From Streptomyces roseus (GTDB taxonomy: Bacteria > Actinomycetota > Actinomycetes > Streptomycetales > Streptomycetaceae): a stretch of DNA of 53,555 bases. The stretch is taken from positions 1 through 53,555 of the forward strand of contig NZ_LFML01000100.1 of assembly GCF_001044425.1 (NCBI RefSeq), given 5' to 3'. Below, one piece after another: positions 44,518-52,384 of the stretch; the stretch's first letter is position 1, and each line of letters begins with the position of its first letter. The translations under genes were made by a program, and so were the position numbers. The notes below the pieces were generated by a model. That model worked only from the letters and a program-made list of their open reading frames with translations. It did not search any database and was not told the DNA's origin.

Positions 44518-44955
44518 TCAGACCAGCGCGTCGAGGGCGGCCGCGGCGAAGGCGTGGTCCTGGTCGGGGGCGCCGCCGCCGACGCCGATGGCGCCGATGA
44601 GGCGGCCGTCGCGGTGGACGGGGAGCCCGCCCGCGATGAACAGCAGCGGCCGGTCCAGGGCGGTGGGCAGGGTGTGGAAGAGCCCGTCGGGACGGACGGC
44701 GTCGACGAGGTCGGCGGTCGGGGCGTCGAGCTGGAGGGCCGTGAAGGCCTTGCGGGTGCTGGTCTCGCCGGAGATCAGCACGGCCCGGTCGTCGCGGCGG
44801 AAGGCGAGCGGGTGGCCGCCGGCGTCGAGGACGCTGACGCTGACGGTGACCCCGGCCCGCTCGGCGGCGGAGCGGGCGGCGGAGACGAGCAGCTCGGCGT
44901 CCTCGGTGGTCAGCGGGGCGACGGCGGTGCGGGCGGGGGTGGCGGTGCCGGACAT
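44518..44955 (-). CDS. GlcG/HbpS-family heme-binding-like protein
   Basis: A 145-residue protein of the GlcG/HbpS family, with the SVSVLDAGGHPLAFRRDD, TSTRKAFTALQLDAPT, PLLFIAGGLPVHRDGRLIGAIGVGGGAPDQD and DHAFAAAALDALV blocks. HbpS in Streptomyces is a secreted heme and iron sensor acting with SenS/SenR; this one has no signal peptide and lies next to an MFS pump, not to a SenS kinase. GGGAGAA precedes the ATG at 44955. It lies 74 bases downstream of the MFS gene on the same strand. Confidence 0.92.
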   Translation of the reverse strand: MSGTATPARTAVAPLTTEDAELLVSAARSAAERAGVTVSVSVLDAGGHPLAFRRDDRAVLISGETSTRKAFTALQLDAPTADLVDAVRPDGLFHTLPTALDRPLLFIAGGLPVHRDGRLIGAIGVGGGAPDQDHAFAAAALDALV

Positions 44956-45029
44956 GCGGGTTCTCCCGGGTCGTGGTGCGGGGCGGTGTACGAGGGGGGT
45001 GGTTGGTGCTGGTGGCGTGGGAGCGGGGA

Positions 45030-46250
45030 TCAGTGGTGGACGGGTACGGGGGCGGCGCTCGCGGCGGCGCCCGTAACGACCCGGCCCCCGGAGCCCGCAC
45101 GGGCGGCCGTACGGCGCTCCAGAGCGCCGGAGACGAGGGCGAGGACCAGGGCGGAGGCGGCGAGCGCGGCGCCGACCCAGTTCGGGGCGGTCCAGCCCAG
45201 CCCGGCGGCGATGACGAGCCCGCCCAGCCAGGCGGCCAGCGCGTTGCCGAGGTTGAAGGCGCCGATGTTGACGGCGGAGGCCAGGGTGGGGGCGCCGGCG
45301 GCCTGGTCGAGCACGCGCTTCTGCAGCGGCGGCACGGTCGCGAACCCCAGCGCGCCGATCAGCACGATCGTGGCGGCGGCGGCGATCTTGTGGTGGGCGG
45401 TGACGGTGAAGACGGCCAGGACCACGGCCAGGGCGCCCAGGGACACGTACAGCATCGGCATCAGGGCGCGGTCGGCGAACCGGCCGCCGATGAGGTTGCC
45501 GGCGACCATGCCGAGGCCGAAGAGCACGAGCAGCCAGGTGACGGAGGTGTCGGCGAAGCCGGCCACGTTGGTCATCATCGGCGTGATGTAGGTGATCGCG
45601 GCGAAGACGCCGCCGAAGCCGAGGACGGTCATCGCCATGGCGAGCAGCACCTGGACGTTGCGGAAGGCGGCCAGCTCGTGGCGGATGCGGACGCCTTCGG
45701 GCCGGGGCAGCTCGGGGACCAGCCGGGCGATGCCCAGCAGGCCGAGGACGCCGAGGGCGGCGACGATCAGGAAGGTGACGCGCCAGCCGAGAGTCTGGCC
45801 GACCAGGGTGCCGAGCGGGACGCCGACGACGTTGGCCACGGTCAGACCGGTGAACATCATGGCGATGGCCCCGGCCTTCTTCTCGGGCGCGACGAGCCCG
45901 GCGGCCACCACCGAGCCGATGCCGAAGAAGGCACCGTGGGCGAGCGAGGCGACGACGCGCCCGGCGAGCATGACGCCGAAGGCGGGGGCCAGCGCGGAGA
46001 GCACGTTGCCCGCGACGAACAAGCCCATGAGCAGCATCAGCATGCGCTTGCGGGGGACCCGGGTGCCGAGGACGGTCATGAGCGGGGCCCCGAGGACGAC
46101 GCCGAGGGCGTATCCGGTGACCAGGAAGCCGGCGGTGGGGATCGAGGTGCCGTAGTCGGCGGCGACCTCGGGGAGCAGGCCCATGATCACGAATTCGGTG
46201 GTGCCGATCCCGAAGGCCCCGATGGCCAGGGCGAGGAGTGCGAGAGGCAT
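45030..46250 (-). CDS. MFS transporter (AraJ/DHA1 type)
   Basis: A 406-residue major facilitator. It begins MPLALLALAIGAFGIGTTEFVIMGLLPEVA, the typical opening of the AraJ/YdhP-like branch. Loops carry RVPRKRMLMLLMGL and the second-half GGRFADRALMPMLY. It probably exports a toxic compound or metabolite. The homologous start ATG at 46250 is used; a longer upstream extension reads as leader. It is divergent from the MarR gene, so it is the probable MarR target. Confidence 0.94.
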   Translation of the reverse strand: MPLALLALAIGAFGIGTTEFVIMGLLPEVAADYGTSIPTAGFLVTGYALGVVLGAPLMTVLGTRVPRKRMLMLLMGLFVAGNVLSALAPAFGVMLAGRVVASLAHGAFFGIGSVVAAGLVAPEKKAGAIAMMFTGLTVANVVGVPLGTLVGQTLGWRVTFLIVAALGVLGLLGIARLVPELPRPEGVRIRHELAAFRNVQVLLAMAMTVLGFGGVFAAITYITPMMTNVAGFADTSVTWLLVLFGLGMVAGNLIGGRFADRALMPMLYVSLGALAVVLAVFTVTAHHKIAAAATIVLIGALGFATVPPLQKRVLDQAAGAPTLASAVNIGAFNLGNALAAWLGGLVIAAGLGWTAPNWVGAALAASALVLALVSGALERRTAARAGSGGRVVTGAAASAAPVPVHH

Positions 46251-46325
46251 GAGGGGAGTGCCCTTCAGGGGAGGGGGTGGTGCGGTTCCGCAGCACTTTC
46301 CAGCGCTGCTTACGTGCGTCCACAT

Positions 46326-46366
46326 TAATTGCACGCGCGGGCTAATTGCAAGCGCGGGCTATTGCG
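46326..46366. promoter_or_regulatory. Tandem 17-bp operator repeats between MFS and MarR genes
   Basis: TAATTGCACGCGCGGGC (46326-46342) is immediately followed by TAATTGCAAGCGCGGGC (46343-46359), differing in one base, and by a decayed third start TATTGCG. The 17-bp period and the position in the divergent gap suit a MarR binding array. Confidence 0.75.
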
Positions 46367-46451
46367 TGAGTGGCCTATCCTGGAAGGGAACCCTTGGGAA
46401 CACAGGGGTACGGGAACACCGGAAGCGGTGTGAAGGAGCAGGGAGCAGCCG

Positions 46452-46925
46452 ATGACGGCCACCGACAGCGCACTGACCGGCCTCGCCCAGGGCTGGTGCG
46501 CCCTCTCCCTGCTGCACGGGCGGATCGAGTCCCACATCGAGCGGGCCCTGCAGGCCGGACACGGGCTCAGCGTGCGCGAGTACTCGCTGCTGGACGTCCT
46601 GAGCCGCCAGCACAGCGGCCCGGGCGGCCACCTGCGGATGCACCAGGTGGCCGACTCGGTGGTGCTCAGCCAGAGCGCGACCACCCGGCTGGTCAGCCGG
46701 CTGGAGGACCGCGGGCTGCTCAACCGCTACATTTGCGACACGGACCGCCGGGGCATCTACACCGACGTGAGCGAGGCGGGCCTGGCCCTGCTGGCCGCCG
46801 CCCGGCCGACCAACGACGCCGCGCTGCGCGAGGCACTGGCGGAGGCCGCCCGCAACCCCGAACTCGCCCCCCTGGTCACGGCGGTGGAGAACACCCGCAC
46901 GTCCCCGGTCCCGCAGCTCCCGTAG
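46452..46925 (+). CDS. MarR-family transcriptional regulator
   Basis: A 157-residue winged-helix repressor. The dimer and DNA-binding core is ERALQAGHGLSVREYSLLDVLSR, then MHQVADSVVLSQSATTRLVSRLEDRGLL and the wing IYTDVSEAGLALL. GAAGGAGCAGGGAG precedes the ATG. It is divergent from the MFS gene over the tandem 17-bp repeats, the classic design of a MarR protein repressing its efflux pump and itself until a ligand binds. Confidence 0.95.
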   Translation: MTATDSALTGLAQGWCALSLLHGRIESHIERALQAGHGLSVREYSLLDVLSRQHSGPGGHLRMHQVADSVVLSQSATTRLVSRLEDRGLLNRYICDTDRRGIYTDVSEAGLALLAAARPTNDAALREALAEAARNPELAPLVTAVENTRTSPVPQLP

Positions 46926-47373
46926 CCCGCAGACCCCCTGCCCAGTCCGCCTCTTGCGGCGGATCCGCACGATCCGGACACGACCGCCGGGGCCCCCGTC
47001 TCCCCTGGGGCACCGCCTTCGGGGGCGGGCCGCCCACGGTGGGATGGTCCGATGATGGTGGACGGGGAACCTCGCGGTCCAAGCGGACACCGCGGTGATG
47101 GGCGGGTGGCACGGCTACACCCCGGTCAGTGGCCTGGACCTCGCCGACGGGGGCGCCCGGTGGACGACACCGTCGCCGGTGGCGTCCGTACGGGCCGTCG
47201 CGTGGGCCGCCGGGGTACGTGACCGGCAGCGGGTGCGCGGCAGCGCTTCGAGGCGAAGGGCACCTTCGGCTCCTTCACCCTCACCCCGAAAGCCCGGCGG
47301 CCGGTCACGGCCGTGGCCGGCGCGGGGGCCTTGCTGCCCGCAGGCCCACTCGACAAGAGCCGAAAGACACCCC
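46926..47373. other. Gene-poor region after MarR
   Basis: A 448-base stretch with a small 6-bp-stem hairpin just after the MarR stop (46946-46963) and then broken reading frames (see the pseudogene entry). No intact gene is visible on either strand. Confidence 0.5.
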
Positions 47374-47375
47374 CT
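47059..47375 (+). pseudogene. Possible decayed PQQ-like beta-propeller gene fragment
   Basis: One frame from 47059 reads NLAVQADTAVMGGWHGYTPV then SGLDLADGGARWTTP, which looks like a BamB/PQQ-type propeller blade, and stops making sense near 47218. A different frame from about 47243 reads FEAKGTFGSFTLTPKARRPV, also protein-like. No start codon and ribosome-binding site join them, and a TGA lies just before the first piece. The best reading is a fragment with at least one frameshift and lost ends. The assignment is tentative. Confidence 0.35.
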
Positions 47376-47889
47376 AGCCCTTCGAGGCGCTGGGGCTCGG
47401 GGGTGGGGAGGAGCGGACCGGGGTGCTCGGCCGGGCGCTGGGGGCCGAGGACCTCGACGGCGGGAGCGGGGAGCGATACCCCGACGGGGTCGGGCCCGAT
47501 TCGGGCGGGTGCGCCGAGCGGGTCCCGGGGGCCGGGGAGGCCGGCGGGGACGGCGCCACCGACGGGCTCGGGGTGCCGGTTCCCGTACGGGGATCCGGGG
47601 TCGGCCCGGGGCCGGTGATCTCGGGGGGCGAGGCCGGCGGCACCGGCCGGGGCGGGGCGGGGTCGGGGCCGAGGACGAGGTACCCCGTCACGGCGGCGGC
47701 AGCCGCGGCCAGTCCCGCAAGCGGCAGCGCGTACCGGCGCAGGCTCATCCGCAGCCGCGCGGCGGGCAGCCGCCCGGCGTGCCGTCCCGGCGGCTGCGCG
47801 GGGCGCAGGTCTCGGACGGTGATCCCGGCCGCGCGGGCGTCGAGGGCCTGGCGCAGCCTGCTCTCGACGGGGCGTTCGCCGTGCGTCAT
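47374..47889 (-). CDS. Single-pass membrane protein, probable partner of the sigma factor
   Basis: A 171-residue protein. Residues 1-48 are charged and cytoplasmic, residues about 53-72 form one membrane helix (YALPLAGLAAAAAAVTGYLVL) and the outer part is a Pro/Ser/Thr-rich, probably disordered tail of about 100 residues. No zinc-binding anti-sigma motif (HxxxCxxC) is present. The ATG overlaps the sigma factor stop by four bases (ATGA), so the two are co-translated, and such genes often encode regulators or targets of the sigma factor. This role is inference from position and topology. Confidence 0.8.
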   Translation of the reverse strand: MTHGERPVESRLRQALDARAAGITVRDLRPAQPPGRHAGRLPAARLRMSLRRYALPLAGLAAAAAAVTGYLVLGPDPAPPRPVPPASPPEITGPGPTPDPRTGTGTPSPSVAPSPPASPAPGTRSAHPPESGPTPSGYRSPLPPSRSSAPSARPSTPVRSSPPPSPSASKG

Positions 47890-48590
47890 ATCCGTCCCTC
47901 CAGAATCCGTTCCAGCGCGTCCAGGGCGCGGCTCGCGTTCGACTTCACCGCACCCCGGCTGATTCCGAGGGTGGTCGCTATCTCCGCCTCGCTGAGTTCG
48001 GCCCAGTAGCGCAGTACGAGGACCTGGCGGCGGCGCGGGGTCAGCCGGGCGAGCGCGGCGAGGACCTCGCGGTGTGCCTCGTCGAGGACGACGTGGTCCT
48101 CCGCGGAGGGGACCTCGGCCGCCGCGGGCGGGGTCCACGCGCGGGCCGTGCGGCGGCGGCGCAGCACGGAGCGGGAGGTGTTGACGACGGCGGTCCGCAG
48201 GTAGCCGAGGGCGTTGTCGACCTCGCTGATCCGCTCGCCGTGGCGCCGGTACAGGGCCGTGAAGGCGTCCTGGACCACGTCCTCGGCGGTGGCCAGGTCG
48301 TCGACGAGCAGCACCGCCAGCCGGACCATGTGCAGCCGGTGTGCGTGGTAGAGCTCGGTGACGGTGGGCTGCGGGGCGCCGTCGCCGTACCCGGTGCCCG
48401 CCCCCTCCCCCGCGAGGGCCCCGTACGCGGCCCCCTGCCCGTACGGCTGCGCGGACCGCGGCGGGGTCGCGCGCTCGCGGCGCAGCACCGCCGACCACAG
48501 AGCCGGCCACGACCGCCGGCCCCGCCACGCCCGGCCGAAGCCGAGCGTGAGGGGGCGTGCGAATGGTGCTGGTGGTACGAGATGGAGCAC
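47886..48590 (-). CDS. ECF RNA polymerase sigma factor, SigE family
   Basis: A 234-residue group 4 sigma factor. Region 2 is VRLAVLLVDDLATAEDVVQDAFTALYRRH and region 4 is LTPRRRQVLVLRYWAELSEAEIATTLGISRGAVKSNASRALDALERIL, both intact. About 75 residues, basic then Gly/Tyr-rich, precede region 2 and are not part of the conserved fold. The GTG at 48590 has only a weak site upstream; a shorter start nearer VTELYHAHR is possible. The LAxTG protein is encoded 15 bases upstream on the same strand, and the membrane protein overlaps downstream. It may control these surface genes. Confidence 0.93.
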   Translation of the reverse strand: MLHLVPPAPFARPLTLGFGRAWRGRRSWPALWSAVLRRERATPPRSAQPYGQGAAYGALAGEGAGTGYGDGAPQPTVTELYHAHRLHMVRLAVLLVDDLATAEDVVQDAFTALYRRHGERISEVDNALGYLRTAVVNTSRSVLRRRRTARAWTPPAAAEVPSAEDHVVLDEAHREVLAALARLTPRRRQVLVLRYWAELSEAEIATTLGISRGAVKSNASRALDALERILEGRI

Positions 48591-48605
48591 TGGAGTCCCG
48601 GGTTC

Positions 48606-49037
48606 CTAACCGTTGGCGCGGCGCCGGACGGCGTAGAGGGTGCCGGCCCCGGCGGCTATGAGGGCGGCGGCCCCGCCCCCGAGGGCGGCGGTGGTCGCGG
48701 ACGAACCGGTCTTCGCGAGCTCGTCCCCGCTCCGCGAGGGCGCGGCGGAGGGCGCCGCGCTCGGCTCCGCGTCGGTGCGGCCGGTCGGCGTGGCGCTCGG
48801 CGCCGCCGTGGGCGGGAGGCTGCGCGAGGGCGAGGGCTTGGCACTCGGTGCCGCGGTCGGCGGCACGCTGCGCGAGGGGGTGGGCGTCGCGCTCGACGCC
48901 GTGCCGGGGGCGGCCGACGGGGTGGCCGAGGCCCCCTGTGCGGCGAAGGCGGGACCGGCCAGCGCGAGGACCGCCCCGGTGGCGGCAGCGGTGACGGCCG
49001 CCCGGCGGAGGGTCGAGGGGACGCGCTTCAGGTTCAT
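48606..49037 (-). CDS. LAxTG sortase-anchored surface protein
   Basis: A 143-residue cell-wall protein. It has a signal peptide ending about GPAFAAQG, then a Ser/Pro/Ala/Thr-rich repeat region in which PSRSxPPTAAPSA recurs, and a C-terminal sorting signal: LAKTG at residues 107-111, a hydrophobic helix, and the basic tail RRRANG. This is the LAxTG pattern recognised by Streptomyces class E sortases. The repeat region would act as a stalk in the wall. GGAGAA lies about 9 bases before the ATG at 49037. The sigma factor gene follows 15 bases downstream. Confidence 0.93.
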   Translation of the reverse strand: MNLKRVPSTLRRAAVTAAATGAVLALAGPAFAAQGASATPSAAPGTASSATPTPSRSVPPTAAPSAKPSPSRSLPPTAAPSATPTGRTDAEPSAAPSAAPSRSGDELAKTGSSATTAALGGGAAALIAAGAGTLYAVRRRANG

Positions 49038-49153
49038 CACAGTGGTTCTCCACGGTCGGGTCACGGTCGGTGCAGGGCTCTCAACGCCGCCCTTCACCCC
49101 CGCACGACGCGCGACCCCCCGGGAGGTTGCCGCCGATTCCGAGAAATTTTTCC

Positions 49154-49200
49154 CAGGCCCGAAGATTCTTCTCAGGCCCGAAGTTTCTTTTCAGGCCGTG
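49154..49200. repeat. Three 19-bp tandem repeats at the glycosyltransferase 3' end
   Basis: CAGGCCCGAAG begins at 49154, 49173 and (truncated as CAGGCCG) 49192, exactly 19 bp apart, with AT-rich spacers GATTCTTCT and TTTCTTTT. The third copy covers the stop codon of the glycosyltransferase gene. The repeats fill the gap before the LAxTG gene. Confidence 0.8.
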
Positions 49201-50789
49201 GGCAGCGGGATCCTGCGGACCACCTCGAAGCTCAGATTCCCGTAGGCCGTGAAGAAGGCGGCGGCCGAAAGCTCCGTGGCGCCGCCCGGGTCGCGGGCCA
49301 CGACCTTGGCCCGGCGGGCGGTGCGGTCCAGCTCCGGGGCGTGCCGGCGGCCGAGCCGGACGGTGCGCGTGACCCCGTCCGCCCGTACGTTGAGGAAGCA
49401 GTCCCAGGTGCCGGGCGGTATGGGCTCGCCGCCGGCCAGCGTGGCCAGGTCGAGCTCCGCGAGGAACCCGGCCATCATCAGCTCCGGGTTCTGCTCGGTG
49501 AGCTCCGGGGCGGGTCGGGCCAGCGCGGGCACGAGGTGCTCTTCGCCCGTCTCCCTCGCCCGCAGCACGAGCTCGCTCTCCATGCGGTCGGTCCCGAGCG
49601 ACTGGACGTACGCGTGCCCGGTCAGCCGTACGCGGCTGCCCTGCCAGGTCAGCGACGCGAGCCGGTGGTGCGTCTTGAGCTTGTCGGTCACGTCGAACAG
49701 CACGTCCGGCAGCCCCGCCGCCGGATCGCGGAACAGCGGGTAGCAGCGGTACACGCGGCCGTCGTCGACGATCTCCCTCGGCGCCGGCTCCAGGGCCGGG
49801 TCGTACTCCATCAGTTGCTCGAAGGCGGGCAGCGGTCCGCAGGCGAAGGCGTACAACCGGATCCAGTCGACGGTCGGCAGCTCGCCCCCCATCTCGGGCC
49901 GCCAGTACGTCTGCACCAGTGCCCGCGCCCGCTCGTACACCTCCGCGGTGAAGCCGGGGTTCTCGTGGCGGGCCTCGACGGCCGGACGCAGCGCCGTGCG
50001 CAGCAGGCTGCGGAAGTGCCGGCCCAGCATCCGGCGCCGCCCGACCGGGTCCTGCACCCGCTCGGCGACCAGGGCCATGACGCGCTCGATGTGGGCCACG
50101 GTCTCGGCCGCCGTGCGGGGGCGCGCGGTGATGTTCTGGCCGTCTTCGCGGCGGCGCAGGTAGTAGCAGTCGTAGTCGCCGACGACCGAGATCTTCCCGG
50201 CGGCCAGGTACACCTCGGTCACGAAGACCTGGTCCTCGCCGTACCAGAGGTCCTCCGGGTAGCGCAGCCGGCCCTCCTCGATGATCCGGCGGCGCATCAG
50301 CTTGGCCGAGTGGAGGGAGCGGTAGACCTCGGAGGTGTGGAGGTCGGCGTCCTCGGCGTGCCGGTGGGCCTTGTCCGACACCGGCCGGCCGAGCCCGACC
50401 TGTTTGGCGAGCACGACGTCGCTGCCCTGGGTCTCCGCCATGTCCAGGAGCCGCTCCAGGGCCTCGGGGCCGAGGTGGTCGTCGGCGTCGAGGACGAAGA
50501 CGTACCGGCCCCGGGCCAGGTCGAGGGCCCGGTTGCGGGGGGCGCCCGGGCCGCCGGAGTTGGGCTGGTGCAGGACGCGGACCTGGGGGTGGCGGGCGGC
50601 GTAGCGGTCCAGCTCGGCGCCGCTGCCGTCCGTGGAGCCGTCGTCGACGGCGATGATCTCCAGCCGCTCGACGCCGAGGCTCTGCCCGAGCGCGGAGTCG
50701 AGGCACTCGTTCAGGTAGGGCATCGCGTTGTAGACGGCGATGATCACGGTGATGTCGGGGACGGACGCGTGGTGCATGCCGCTGAGCAT
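49191..50789 (-). CDS. Family 2 glycosyltransferase with TarP/TarS-like C-terminal domain
   Basis: A 532-residue glycosyltransferase. The GT-A catalytic domain covers about residues 1-240, with ITVIIAVYNAMPYL, VDDGSTDGS and the metal-binding DADDH. It is followed by a helical region (GRRRMLGRHFRSLLRTALRP) and beta-rich C-terminal modules (HRLASLTWQGSRVRLTGHAYV and LFDVTDKLK), similar to the trimerisation or stabilising domains of poly(ribitol phosphate) glycosyltransferases. It may decorate teichoic acid or another surface polymer. The ATG at 50789 has GGAA about 8 bases upstream; ATG 50777 is the alternative. It precedes the LAxTG and sigma genes on the same strand. Confidence 0.9.
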   Translation of the reverse strand: MLSGMHHASVPDITVIIAVYNAMPYLNECLDSALGQSLGVERLEIIAVDDGSTDGSGAELDRYAARHPQVRVLHQPNSGGPGAPRNRALDLARGRYVFVLDADDHLGPEALERLLDMAETQGSDVVLAKQVGLGRPVSDKAHRHAEDADLHTSEVYRSLHSAKLMRRRIIEEGRLRYPEDLWYGEDQVFVTEVYLAAGKISVVGDYDCYYLRRREDGQNITARPRTAAETVAHIERVMALVAERVQDPVGRRRMLGRHFRSLLRTALRPAVEARHENPGFTAEVYERARALVQTYWRPEMGGELPTVDWIRLYAFACGPLPAFEQLMEYDPALEPAPREIVDDGRVYRCYPLFRDPAAGLPDVLFDVTDKLKTHHRLASLTWQGSRVRLTGHAYVQSLGTDRMESELVLRARETGEEHLVPALARPAPELTEQNPELMMAGFLAELDLATLAGGEPIPPGTWDCFLNVRADGVTRTVRLGRRHAPELDRTARRAKVVARDPGGATELSAAAFFTAYGNLSFEVVRRIPLPTA

Positions 50790-50825
50790 AAAGTTCCGCT
50801 TCCGCGCCTTCGGAGGGGGCCGCCC

Positions 50826-52355
50826 TCAGCGGAGCCGGGACAGGGCGCGGCCGAGGAGCGCGACGCCCTCCTCCAGTTCGCCCGGCGGGCCCGCCGCGTA
50901 GCCGAGGACCAGCCCGGGGGCGCCCGGCCTGATGCGGTGCCAGGACAGCGGGTGGGCCTTGACCCCGAGCGCCAGGGCCGCGGCCGCCAGGGCGGTGTCC
51001 TCGAAGTCCGCCCCGTCGAAGGTGACCACCAGGTGCAGGCCCGCCGCCGCGCCGTGGACCCGGGCCCCTGTCAGGTGCGCGGCGATCGCCCGGAGCATCG
51101 CGTCCCGCCGGCGGCGGTGCCGGCGCCGGACGAAGCGCAGGTGGCGCTCCAGCTCGCCCGAGTCCATCAGCCGGGCCAGCACCAGCTGGGCGAGGACCGG
51201 ATTGCCGAGGTCGGCGTAGCGCTTGGCGGCGACCACCTCGCCGAGCAGGCGCGGCGGGACCAGCAGCCAGCCGAGCCGCAGCGCGGGGGCGAGCAGTTTG
51301 GACACGCTCCCGGCGTAGCAGACGCCCTCGGGCAGCAGGGCGCGCAGCGCGGGGACGGGCGCGCGGTCGTAGCGGTGCTCGGCGTCGTAGTCGTCCTCGA
51401 CGACCAGCCCTCCGGCCGCCGCCCAGGCCAGCAGTTCCCGGCGGCGCGCGCCGTCGAGGACGACCCCGGTGGGGAACTGGTGCGCCGGGGTCAGCAGGAC
51501 CGCGCGGGCCCCGCTCGCGCGGAGCGCGGCGGTGTCCACTCCGCCCTCGTCCACGGGCACCGGTACGGTCTCCAGCCGCCCGTACTCCAGCTGTTGTCGC
51601 GCCCCGAGCGAGCCGGGGTCCTCCACGGCGATCTTCCGCAGGCCGCGTTCGCTCAGGACGTGCGCCACCAGGCCGAGCGCCTGCGCCACCCCCGCGACGA
51701 TCACGACCTCGCCGGGGTCGGCGCGGATCCCGCGGTTGCGGGCGAGCCAGCCGCCGACCGCCGACCGCAGCGCGGGGGCGCCCTGCGGATCGCCGTACCC
51801 GAAGTCGGCGGCGGTGAGCCCGGCGAGCACGTGCCGCTCGGCCCGGAGCCAGGCGGTACGCGGAAAGGCGCTCAGATCGGGTACCCCCGGTGAGAGGTCG
51901 ATCCGGCACGGTACGGCCCGCAGGGCGTCGACCGGCGCCCCGCCGGCCCCCGGCCCGAACGGCCCGCCCGTACCGGCCGGGAAGGCTCCGGACCCGCCCG
52001 TCGGGGCGGGCCGGGTCAGTGCGGCGGGCGGGGGCAGCGGGGCGGCGACCACCCTCGTGCCCGCGCGGCCGCTGCCCTGGACCTGGCCCGCGTCGGCCAG
52101 GCGCTGGTAGGCCTCCGTGACGAGACCCCGGGTGACGCCGAGCTCGGCCGCGAGCACCCGGCTGGACGGGAGCCGGCTGCCCAGGGGGAGCGTGCCGTCG
52201 GCGATGGCGGCCCGGATGCGTGCCGTCAGCCACTCGGTGCGGCCACCCGGCGGGGCCTGCTCCAGGTCGAGTTGGAGGAAGTCCGAGCCGCCTGCGGTGC
52301 CGGCGCGTGCCGGCGTTTCGGACCCCTGGGTTTCGCTCTCTTCGGCACTGTCCAC
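50826..52355 (-). CDS. MocR-type (PdxR-like) GntR transcriptional regulator
   Basis: A 509-residue fusion of a GntR-type winged helix-turn-helix (about residues 38-105, RIRAAIADGTLPLGSRLPSSRVLAAELGVTRGLVTEAYQRL in two parts) and a PLP-dependent aminotransferase-like domain. The PLP lysine is in SVSKLLAPALRLGW, and EDDYDAEHRYD is also present. Between them a linker rich in Gly/Pro/Ala joins the two. MocR members use PLP or a metabolite to control vitamin B6, amino-acid or transport genes. It is divergent from the EamA transporter with only 29 bases between starts, so that gene is the obvious target. The GTG start at 52355 has a weak site. Confidence 0.94.
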   Translation of the reverse strand: MDSAEESETQGSETPARAGTAGGSDFLQLDLEQAPPGGRTEWLTARIRAAIADGTLPLGSRLPSSRVLAAELGVTRGLVTEAYQRLADAGQVQGSGRAGTRVVAAPLPPPAALTRPAPTGGSGAFPAGTGGPFGPGAGGAPVDALRAVPCRIDLSPGVPDLSAFPRTAWLRAERHVLAGLTAADFGYGDPQGAPALRSAVGGWLARNRGIRADPGEVVIVAGVAQALGLVAHVLSERGLRKIAVEDPGSLGARQQLEYGRLETVPVPVDEGGVDTAALRASGARAVLLTPAHQFPTGVVLDGARRRELLAWAAAGGLVVEDDYDAEHRYDRAPVPALRALLPEGVCYAGSVSKLLAPALRLGWLLVPPRLLGEVVAAKRYADLGNPVLAQLVLARLMDSGELERHLRFVRRRHRRRRDAMLRAIAAHLTGARVHGAAAGLHLVVTFDGADFEDTALAAAALALGVKAHPLSWHRIRPGAPGLVLGYAAGPPGELEEGVALLGRALSRLR

Positions 52356-52384
52356 GGGTCCGATGCTGGCAGAGCCTGAACCTC
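52356..52384. promoter_or_regulatory. Divergent MocR/EamA intergenic gap
   Basis: Only 29 bases separate the two starts, so at least part of the promoters and the MocR site must extend into the coding regions. No separate ribosome-binding sites are clear. Confidence 0.45.
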
